A stretch of DNA of 21,781 nucleotides, from NCBI RefSeq assembly GCF_900491745.1, contig NZ_UETR01000048.1, positions 1-21,781 of the forward strand, in the 5' to 3' direction. A model generated the notes under the pieces. That model was not told the DNA's origin. It saw only the letters and a program-made list of their open reading frames with translations, and ran no database searches. A program made the translations under genes and the position numbers. The stretch's first letter is position 1, and each line of letters begins with the position of its first letter. Source of the stretch: Amarolinea aalborgensis. GTDB taxonomy: Bacteria; Chloroflexota; Anaerolineae; SSC4; Amarolineaceae. Positions 15,555 to 21,781 of the stretch are shown here, piece after piece.

Positions 15555-17066
15555 TCATTTCGTCTGAATTTCGCTCAGCACGCGTCGCACGATCTGTTCG
15601 ATGTCGGCGGCGGAGATCGCTGCCTGCGGTGTGGCGCTGACGGCCGGCGCCGCGCTGACCCCGGCCATTGGCTGCACCCCGGGAGCCAGGGAACTGGCCA
15701 GCGAGGGCGGTGCGGCGCGTTCATAGGCCAGGCGCTTGATGTTGAGCAGGTGATGGACGGTGATGTTATCGCTGACTGCGGCGCCGCCAATGCCGCCCGG
15801 CGCCAGGGTCATCGAAGGCATGACGCCGGTCGTCGCGCCGATCGCGCCCAGCGAGCCCCAGGTGTTGACCACGATGCGGAAAGCCGGCTTTTCGATGCCA
15901 AAGGCCAGGATCACCTCTTCATTGCGCGCATGAATGACCAACGAGTGCCCATCGCCGCCATACTTGAGCAGTTCGATGCAGCGCTCACAGCCGGCGTGCC
16001 AATCGTCCACCTCGTACCAGCCCAACACGGTGGTCAGCTTCTCCGCGCTCAACGGTTCATCCGGGCCAACTTTCGCCAGCCGCGCCACCAGGATGCGCGC
16101 CCAAGCTGGCACGCTGATCTTGGCCATGGCCGCCAACTGCTGCGGCGTCTTGCCCACGGTTTTCGGGTTGATGAGCTGTCCGCCGCTGAACAAGGTGCGG
16201 CCGAGCGCCGCGGCCTGCTCTTCGTTGACAAAATAGGCCCCGTTGCGCTCCATCTCTGCCTTGAGCTGCGCCGCAATCGGCTTGTCCGCGACCACGGCCT
16301 GCTCGGTGGCGCAAATGACCGAGCAATCAAACGCTTTGGAGTTGACGATGTCCCACGCCGCCTTGACCACGTCCGCGCTGCGATCTACGTAGACCGGCAC
16401 ATTGCCCGGCCCCACGCCCAAGGCCGGTTTGCCCACGCTGTGCGCAGCCTTGACCATCGCGGAGCCGCCGGTTGCCACGATCATGCTCACGGCGTAGTGA
16501 CGGATCAGTTCCTGCGAGCCAGGCAGCGTGATGTACTGCATACAACTGACCAGGCCTTTGGGCATCCCCGCAGCTTCGCCGGCTTCCACCATCACGCGCG
16601 TAGTCTCGTAGCTGCACGCTTTGGCTGATGGATGCGGGGCAACGATGATGCCATTGCGCGCCTTCACCGCAATCAAGATCTTGAACATCGCGGTTGACGT
16701 CGGATTGGTGCTGGGCGTCAGCGCGGCCACCACGCCCACCGGCCAGCCGATCTCTACGATCTTCCGCGCCTCGTCGCGACGCAGCACGCCCACCGTCGGC
16801 ACATCCTTGATAGATTCCCAAATCGTGCGGCTGCCAAATTGATTCTTGACCGTCTTGTGGTCAGGAACGCCGTAGCCGGTCTCCTCATACGCCAGGCGAC
16901 CGAGGCGCGCGGCCTCGCGGTAGGCAGCATCGGCCATGGCCTGGCAGATACGATCTACCTGCGCCTGCGAGAAGTGGAAGAACGCGCGCTGCGCTTCACG
17001 CGCGGCGGCCGCCAATCGTCGGGCTTCTTGAATAGATTTCAGGTCAAGATCGAATTCTTCAGCCAT
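15555..17066 (-). CDS. CoA-acylating aldehyde dehydrogenase, microcompartment type
   Basis: This 503-residue PduP/EutE-family enzyme oxidises an aldehyde with CoA and NAD+ to acyl-CoA and NADH. The catalytic cysteine is C252 in SVICATEQ. Other family segments are TPSTNPTSTAMFKILIAVKA (117-136), APHPSAK, ATGGSAMVKAAHSVGKPALG and GVGPGNVPVYVD. Residues ~452-483 are a flexible Ala/Pro/Ser linker. Residues 484-503 (ISAADIEQIVRRVLSEIQTK) are a C-terminal amphipathic encapsulation peptide. The enzyme is therefore predicted to be luminal. With DeoC nearby the expected substrate is acetaldehyde and the product acetyl-CoA. It starts 10 nt after the first BMC-P gene. Confidence 0.96.
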   Translation of the reverse strand: MAEEFDLDLKSIQEARRLAAAAREAQRAFFHFSQAQVDRICQAMADAAYREAARLGRLAYEETGYGVPDHKTVKNQFGSRTIWESIKDVPTVGVLRRDEARKIVEIGWPVGVVAALTPSTNPTSTAMFKILIAVKARNGIIVAPHPSAKACSYETTRVMVEAGEAAGMPKGLVSCMQYITLPGSQELIRHYAVSMIVATGGSAMVKAAHSVGKPALGVGPGNVPVYVDRSADVVKAAWDIVNSKAFDCSVICATEQAVVADKPIAAQLKAEMERNGAYFVNEEQAAALGRTLFSGGQLINPKTVGKTPQQLAAMAKISVPAWARILVARLAKVGPDEPLSAEKLTTVLGWYEVDDWHAGCERCIELLKYGGDGHSLVIHARNEEVILAFGIEKPAFRIVVNTWGSLGAIGATTGVMPSMTLAPGGIGGAAVSDNITVHHLLNIKRLAYERAAPPSLASSLAPGVQPMAGVSAAPAVSATPQAAISAADIEQIVRRVLSEIQTK

Positions 17067-17076
17067 GGCGTGCCTC

Positions 17077-17367
17077 TCAGTTCTTGACGTAGGTCAACGC
17101 GCCCTCGACTTCGAGCGAGTCGAGGATCGCCATGATGACCGCATCCACCGGTTTGTTGTTGGTGATCGTCGTCTGCCGCGCTGAGCTGCCGCTGGCGATC
17201 AGCACCAACTCGCCTTCGCCGGCCCCCACCGCATCAATGGCTACGAGCGGCTTGCCGATCAGTTCGTTGGCGGGCGTCACTTCACGCACCACCAGCAGTT
17301 TCAACCCCTTGAGCTTTTCATCCTTGACGGTGGCTACTGCTGAGCCTACCACCCGTGCAATCATCAT
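17077..17367 (-). CDS. BMC-P pentameric shell protein (EutN/CcmL family)
   Basis: This 96-residue vertex protein is the first of the three BMC-P genes to be transcribed. The N-terminus MMIARVVGSAVATVKDEKLKG and KLLVVREV, VAIDAVGAGEGELVLIASGS and AVIMAILDSLEV mark a complete EutN/CcmL barrel. Two adjacent ATGs (17367 and 17364) are possible starts, with GGAAAA upstream. It lies between the small CxxC protein and the aldehyde dehydrogenase with very short gaps, so co-transcription is likely. Sequence divergence from the other two BMC-P proteins suggests that the three are not recent duplicates and may form distinct vertex types or mixed pentamers. Confidence 0.95.
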   Translation of the reverse strand: MMIARVVGSAVATVKDEKLKGLKLLVVREVTPANELIGKPLVAIDAVGAGEGELVLIASGSSARQTTITNNKPVDAVIMAILDSLEVEGALTYVKN

Positions 17368-17387
17368 AGCGGTTTTTTCCTGGATTT

Positions 17388-17639
17388 CTACAGATGCCGC
17401 AGGCGACAGCGTGGATTGTTCATGATCTCATCCAGCGCATGACGATCTAACTGCAGCGCATGGGCCAACGAGGTAACCGTGGCAAAATCGGCGCGCGTCA
17501 GTTTGCTCAGCGCGGTCTGTTCGTCGGGCATCAAACGATGGCCGGTCACCGCTTTGGCCGGATCAGCCAACAGCTTGGCCTGGCAATCCAGGCACTGCCA
17601 GGCGTGTCCGGCAATAATGAGAAGATTCTCGTAGCGCAT
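17388..17639 (-). CDS. Small CxxC protein of the microcompartment operon, unknown function
   Basis: I do not recognise this 83-residue protein. It has a CLDC motif near residue 16, then LLADPAKAVTGHRLMPDEQTALSKL followed by RADFATVTSLAHAL and ends NPRCRLRHL. The middle segment has the 'LL.DP..A..G..L...E..AL..L' rhythm of small all-helical proteins such as LigA-like subunits and some RiPP leader-like proteins; this is only a pattern impression. The CxxC plus another Cys near the end could bind a metal or be redox-active. AAAGGGG lies 6 nt before the ATG at 17639; a GTG one codon earlier is also possible. It is squeezed between deoC and BMC-P, so it very likely belongs to the operon. Confidence 0.75.
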   Translation of the reverse strand: MRYENLLIIAGHAWQCLDCQAKLLADPAKAVTGHRLMPDEQTALSKLTRADFATVTSLAHALQLDRHALDEIMNNPRCRLRHL

Positions 17640-17673
17640 CACATGCCCCTTTGTTTGGTGGCGCCGGTGCTTA

Positions 17674-18531
<858 letters not shown>

Positions 18532-18594
18532 ACGGAACTCCGCTCGGTTCTCTGTTGTCTGCGTGCTGTAGATGCGCCTGTCGTGCGCACGCCG

Positions 18595-19302
18595 CTACGA
18601 TTTGAGAAAACGCTGCTCCACCTGCATGATCTTATCCACACGCCTGGCATGGCGCCCGGCGCCCCACGGCGTCTCCAACCAGATCTTCACAATTTGACGC
18701 GCCAGTGCAGGGCCGATCAGCCCCGCGCCGAGGGTCAGCACGTTCGCGTGATTGTGTTCGCGGCTGTTGACAGCCGTGGAGAGGTCATAGCAGAGCGCAG
18801 CGCGCACACCCGGAACTTTGTTGGCCACCATAGCCGAGCCAATGCCGGCGCCATCAATCACAATCCCCGCGGCCGCGCGGCCGTCAGCCACCAATCGGGC
18901 CACCGCATAGGCAAGGTCAGGATAATCAACGGCTTCGGGAGAAAAACAACCCACGTCACTGACCGTATAGCCCAATTCAACCAGGTAGGCATGAAGGAGT
19001 GTCTTGAGTTCAAAACCGCCATGGTCCGCGCCCAGGGCCACGTGGCGCGCCGGATCGGTAGGGGTGGCCGAATCTTGCGCGGGCTGCGGTGCAGAGGCTG
19101 GCTGCAGCCCCACACGCAGGGTGATGCGCCGACGTTCGGCCTCTTCACGTGCGAGGGGGGTGATCAACGTATCGGGCGCCACCCACAACTCAGCGCCAAT
19201 GGCTGTGCTCTGCACCGCAGCGGCCGACAGCACCGCGCGACCGGACATAGCGGTATGACCGTTTGGGTGGTCTTGCTGGCGATTCGTCTCCGTGGCAGCC
19301 AT
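18595..19302 (-). CDS. RpiB/LacA-like sugar-phosphate isomerase with BMC-type N-terminal domain
   Basis: This 235-residue protein has an RpiB/LacA/LacB isomerase domain at ~86-235. Motifs are GADHGGFELK (91-100), YPDLA, GAGIGSAMVANKVPGVRAAL and SREHNHANVLTLGAGLIG. Ribose-5-phosphate/ribulose-5-phosphate isomerisation is the likely reaction. At the site where E. coli RpiB has its catalytic Cys, this protein has D150 (GIVIDGAGIG), as LacA proteins do. Residues ~37-66 (ELWVAPDTLITPLAREEAER and following) match the small N-terminal domain of the cupin protein, joined by an Ala/Pro linker. Other RpiB proteins are ~150 residues. GAGG precedes the ATG. It is the first gene of the BMC cluster and pairs with deoC, which is the mark of SPU-type loci. 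Confidence 0.9.
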   Translation of the reverse strand: MAATETNRQQDHPNGHTAMSGRAVLSAAAVQSTAIGAELWVAPDTLITPLAREEAERRRITLRVGLQPASAPQPAQDSATPTDPARHVALGADHGGFELKTLLHAYLVELGYTVSDVGCFSPEAVDYPDLAYAVARLVADGRAAAGIVIDGAGIGSAMVANKVPGVRAALCYDLSTAVNSREHNHANVLTLGAGLIGPALARQIVKIWLETPWGAGRHARRVDKIMQVEQRFLKS

Positions 19303-19413
19303 GGCGCCTCGACATCTTCGGGTGAAGGAATCTTTAAGGTTGATCTATAGGGCATGACGGATGGCCGTGCATGCCGGCGTCGCTGCGCGCGAGACTGCGG
19401 CGCGCGGCGCATC

Positions 19414-20136
19414 TCAAGGGCTGGCCGCCACCGGGTTGCTGATGATGCGCCATTCACTGGGCGGCCAATAGGACACAATGGCGCGGCCAATCACTTTGTC
19501 CATTGGCAGCAAGCCCCAACTATGCGAGTCGCTGGAATTGTTGCGGTTGTCTCCCAGGACAAAAAGCTCGTTGGGCGGCACCAGGGTTGGCGGCGCATCG
19601 TACGAACCGGGCGCTGGCCCGTAAGGCTCATCAATGGGCTTGCCGTCTATGATGACCTGGCCGCTGCGCACCTCAACGGTTTGGCCCGGCAGGCCGATCA
19701 CGCGCTTGATAAAGTCACGCGAGGGATCACGTGGGTAATGAAATACAATTACATCGCCCCGCCGCGGTTGTCCAAGTTTGTAGGACAGCTTATTGATGAT
19801 GAGAAACTGGCCGTTCTGAAAGTTCGGCTCCATGCTGATGCCGTCAATGCGATAGTTTTGCATGACGGTGCGCACCAGGAAGAAGATCACCAGGGTCAGA
19901 ACAACGGTCTCGATCAACTCGCGTAGGACGCCGCTCACGGTCGTCGTGCGGCCGCTGTCGCTGACAGGGAAAGAGGCAGCCGCGAGGGGCGGACTGTCAA
20001 CCGCGACGGCCGGCGCCGGTTCATTCGATGAATACGGAACCTGCCAGGCAGGTAGCCCCTCGCTGGGACGGCCCGTGGTTGCTTCGGCCGCTGGCGTCTG
20101 GTTTTCGGTTTGTTCAGGCATGTTTTCGAAGGTCAC
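19414..20136 (-). CDS. lepB: Signal peptidase I
   Basis: This 240-residue membrane protease removes signal peptides from exported proteins. The Ser/Lys dyad is S101 in DGISMEPNF and K144 in DFIKRVIGLPG. GDVIVFHYP and the closing ELFVLGDNRNNSSDSHSWG are the other conserved boxes. A single membrane segment lies at ~73-92 (IETVVLTLVIFFLV). Residues 1-65 form a long Pro/Ala/Ser-rich cytoplasmic tail, a common addition in this type. The start is either GTG at 20136, with GAGG 8 nt upstream, or ATG at 20121. It has its own promoter. Transcription could continue into the BMC cluster, whose first gene starts 111 nt further on, but the functional link is probably accidental. Confidence 0.95.
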   Translation of the reverse strand: MTFENMPEQTENQTPAAEATTGRPSEGLPAWQVPYSSNEPAPAVAVDSPPLAAASFPVSDSGRTTTVSGVLRELIETVVLTLVIFFLVRTVMQNYRIDGISMEPNFQNGQFLIINKLSYKLGQPRRGDVIVFHYPRDPSRDFIKRVIGLPGQTVEVRSGQVIIDGKPIDEPYGPAPGSYDAPPTLVPPNELFVLGDNRNNSSDSHSWGLLPMDKVIGRAIVSYWPPSEWRIISNPVAASP

Positions 20137-20165
20137 TGCTGCGCCTCGTCCAAAATCTGGTGCAA

Positions 20166-20194
20166 ATTATAACACCCTGCAAGTGAAAAGCCAA
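20166..20194 (-). promoter_or_regulatory. Sigma-70-type promoter of lepB
   Basis: On the minus strand there is TTGGCT (20194-20189), a 17-nt spacer and a perfect TATAAT (20171-20166), 30 nt before the lepB GTG. It is divergent from the sat promoter, about 60 bp away. I saw no second clear promoter between lepB and the BMC cluster. Confidence 0.7.
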
Positions 20195-20252
20195 AACCAT
20201 TTGCCTACTGGCGCAGCTCTGCACAGTGACTCGCCTACCTGATCCGATTGAT

Positions 20253-20281
20253 TTGACAGCCCCTAGCCCCTTTGCTATACT
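20253..20281 (+). promoter_or_regulatory. Sigma-70-type promoter of sat
   Basis: A perfect TTGACA (20253-20258), a 17-nt spacer and TATACT (20276-20281) form a strong promoter. Expected transcription start is near 20288, giving a leader of ~90 nt before the sat ATG. Confidence 0.8.
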
Positions 20282-20291
20282 GACTCCACGT

Positions 20292-20318
20292 GCGCCAGGT
20301 TGCCTGGCGCTTTATTTT
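20292..20318 (+). terminator. Leader hairpin with T-rich tract (attenuator or 5' stem)
   Basis: GCGCCAGG (20292-20299) and CCTGGCGC (20303-20310) form a perfect 8-bp stem with a TTG loop, followed directly by TTTATTTT. It has the form of an intrinsic terminator but starts only ~5 nt after the predicted transcription start of sat. It could be an attenuator or a stabilising 5' hairpin; it does not lie after any gene on the plus strand. Confidence 0.5.
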
Positions 20319-20376
20319 GGCCGTCGGTCGTTGGCTCCTCGCCGCGCCAGCGGCTTCGGTGGTAAGGAGTTCAATC

Positions 20377-21615
20377 ATGATGGCTGCTGCGATTCGCCAG
20401 ATAACGCCCCACGGGGGCGTTTTGGTGGATCGGGTGCTGCGCGGCGTCGTACGCGAAGCTGCGCTTGAGCGCGCCCAATCTTTATCCAAAGTGTATCTCT
20501 CGCCGATGGCTGTCTCCGATTTGGAGATGATCGCCGTCGGCGCTTTTAGTCCGCTGACCGGATTCATGGACAAGCTGACCTACCAAACGGTGTTGGAGGA
20601 TATGCGCTTGCCCAATGGGCTGGCGTGGACCGTGCCCGTGACGCTGGCCGTTACCCGCGAGCAGGCTGACACCCTTCATGAAGGTCAGGAAATTGCCTTG
20701 GTCGAGCGCACCGCGGAGGGCGCCGATCATCTGATGGGCATCTTGGAATTGGCCGAGAAGTTTGGCTATGACAAGGAACTTGAGGCGGCCAAGGTCTACC
20801 AGACCACAGAGACGGCGCACCCTGGCGTGGCTCGCCTCTACGGGCAGGGCGATATCCTGCTGGCCGGCCAGGTTTTTCTTTTGAACCGCCCCAGCGTGCT
20901 GGAGTTCCCAGAGCTGCGGCATGACCCGGCGCAGGCGCGCCGCTTGTTTGCAGCCAACGGCTGGCGAAGGATTGTGGCCTTCCAAACGCGCAACCCCATT
21001 CATCGCGCGCACGAGTACATCCAGAAAGTCGCCCTGGAGATTGTAGATGGTTTGTTCTTGCACCCGTTGGTGGGCGAGACCAAGGGCGATGATATTCCGG
21101 CCGATGTGCGCATCGAAAGCTATCAGGCCATTTTGCGCGACTATTACCCGCCAGAGCGTGTGCTCTTAGGCGTCTATCCGGCGGCGATGCGCTACGCCGG
21201 CCCGCGAGAGGCCATTTTCCATGCCATCGCGCGACAGAACTACGGCTGCACGCATTTCATCGTGGGCCGTGACCATGCCGGCGTTGGCCGCTATTACGGC
21301 ACCTATGACGCCCACTACATCTTCGACGAGTTCTTGCCCCACGAATTGGCGATTACGCCGCTGTTTTTCGAACACGCCTTCTTCTGCACCCAGTGCGGCA
21401 CCATTGTTTCGCCCAAGATTTGCCCGCATGACAAGAAGTACCACATCGTTTTGAGCGGTTCCCAGGTGCGGCAGATGCTCGAAGCCGGCCAGCAGCTGCC
21501 GCCAGAATTCACGCGGCCAGAAGTGAGCAAGGTGCTCGTCGAAGGTATGGCGCGCAAGCGCGAAGAGGAATTCCGCAAGGAAGAAGCAAAAAAAGCGAGC
21601 GCGGCGCCAGCCTGA
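20377..21615 (+). CDS. sat: Sulfate adenylyltransferase (ATP sulfurylase)
   Basis: This 412-residue homo-oligomeric enzyme interconverts ATP plus sulfate with APS plus PPi. The ATP/sulfate site motifs are QTRNPIHRAHEYI (203-215) and GRDHAGVGRYYG (297-308). A cysteine cluster FCTQCGTIVSPKICP (C337, C340, C349) is of the zinc-binding type seen in some bacterial and archaeal enzymes. There is no fused APS kinase, and the C-terminus ends in a charged tail. The open frame reaches 28 codons further up, but AAGGAG 7 nt before the ATG at 20377 fixes the start (a second ATG follows at once). No APS kinase, APS reductase or transporter is in the window, so assimilation versus dissimilation is undecided. 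Confidence 0.96.
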   Translation: MMAAAIRQITPHGGVLVDRVLRGVVREAALERAQSLSKVYLSPMAVSDLEMIAVGAFSPLTGFMDKLTYQTVLEDMRLPNGLAWTVPVTLAVTREQADTLHEGQEIALVERTAEGADHLMGILELAEKFGYDKELEAAKVYQTTETAHPGVARLYGQGDILLAGQVFLLNRPSVLEFPELRHDPAQARRLFAANGWRRIVAFQTRNPIHRAHEYIQKVALEIVDGLFLHPLVGETKGDDIPADVRIESYQAILRDYYPPERVLLGVYPAAMRYAGPREAIFHAIARQNYGCTHFIVGRDHAGVGRYYGTYDAHYIFDEFLPHELAITPLFFEHAFFCTQCGTIVSPKICPHDKKYHIVLSGSQVRQMLEAGQQLPPEFTRPEVSKVLVEGMARKREEEFRKEEAKKASAAPA

Positions 21616-21781
21616 CCGCGGTTGGGTCTGAGCGCCGGGTATTCGATGTCGAGCCAGGGCGACGGGTATTAGTCATCGGGTTGGATTGCGCCGAGCCGAC
21701 GCTTGTCTTCGAGCAGTGGCGCGCGGACTTACCGACGCTCAATCGCTTGTTGAGCCGCGGCGTCTACGGTCGCCTGCGTTC
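21612..21781 (+). CDS. Alkaline-phosphatase-superfamily protein, 5' end only
   Basis: The frame reads TAVGSERRVFDVEPGRRV followed by LVIGLDCAEPTLVFEQW, then RADLPTLNRLLSRGVYGRLR, and runs off the window. V-I-G-L-D-(C/G)-A with the following L-P-T-L-N-R-L-hydrophobic-x-R-G is the start of type-I phosphodiesterase/nucleotide pyrophosphatase proteins, where the Asp binds a metal. No in-frame ATG, GTG or TTG lies before this motif. The only near-canonical choice I see is CTG at 21612, overlapping the sat stop as CTGA. The start is therefore uncertain; an ATG at 21647 is in another frame. The first part of this frame could also be untranslated. Confidence 0.7.
   Translation, partial: MTAVGSERRVFDVEPGRRVLVIGLDCAEPTLVFEQWRADLPTLNRLLSRGVYGRLR

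Noticed and set aside
15552..16628. 358-codon plus-strand frame over the aldehyde dehydrogenase
   Set aside because: Antisense to a clear PduP/EutE-family enzyme; no domain and biased composition.
19344..19371. TATAGA preceded by TGCACG as a promoter for the BMC cluster (minus strand)
   Set aside because: The −10 is fair but the −35 matches only three of six bases with a 16-nt spacer; not strong enough to list, though the cluster needs some promoter.

Overview
The window looks like part of a GC-rich Chloroflexota (Anaerolineae/Caldilineae-like) chromosome. This rests on protein character: a giant SARP-type regulator with BTAD, ATPase and TPR parts, a split GcvPA/GcvPB, and intergenic heptanucleotide arrays. 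The lineage is an inference, because there is no rRNA or marker gene. Nearly everything from about 3.5 to 20.1 kb is on the minus strand, so that part is read from high to low coordinates.

Left end (1-3.5 kb): a 10-unit heptamer array forms the 3' end of a small minus-strand ORF. It is followed on the plus strand by the 972-residue SARP-like activator. Its end converges on the glycine-cleavage operon, with a hairpin and a second heptamer array between them.

Glycine-cleavage region (3.5-8.6 kb, minus): gcvT-gcvH-gcvPA-gcvPB. A strong sigma-70-type promoter lies upstream (TTGACA, 17-nt spacer, TATGAT). The leader is about 395 nt and carries a tandem glycine riboswitch followed by a 20-bp hairpin and T5, a textbook terminator expression platform.

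Middle (8.6-12.3 kb, minus): thiolase, a FabG/PhaB-like SDR reductase and an uncharacterised 126-residue protein, preceded by an inorganic pyrophosphatase and an MBL-fold hydrolase. These follow directly from the microcompartment cluster.

Microcompartment cluster (12.4-19.3 kb, minus), in transcription order: RpiB/LacA-like isomerase, DeoC aldolase, small CxxC protein, BMC-P, CoA-acylating aldehyde dehydrogenase, a DUF4160-DUF2442 pair, BMC-H, EutQ-like cupin, BMC-T, BMC-P, BMC-P. DeoC plus RpiB matches the 'sugar-phosphate-utilising' (SPU) BMC class. The likely chemistry is deoxyribose-5-phosphate to glyceraldehyde-3-phosphate plus acetaldehyde, then acetaldehyde to acetyl-CoA inside a shell. 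DeoC, the aldehyde dehydrogenase and the cupin each carry a similar amphipathic encapsulation-peptide-like helix. No PduL/Pta or alcohol dehydrogenase is visible. The thiolase and reductase immediately downstream could serve as an alternative acetyl-CoA and NAD(P)H sink (inference).

Right end (19.4-21.8 kb): signal peptidase I (minus) and ATP sulfurylase (plus) diverge from a 240-bp intergenic region with one good promoter for each. The window closes inside an alkaline-phosphatase-superfamily gene with no canonical start codon.

The most unusual points are the six-cysteine insert in DeoC, the small domain shared by the cupin and RpiB, the Asp in place of Cys in RpiB, the low-GC DUF4160-DUF2442 pair inside the BMC operon, and the heptamer arrays at gene ends and starts.
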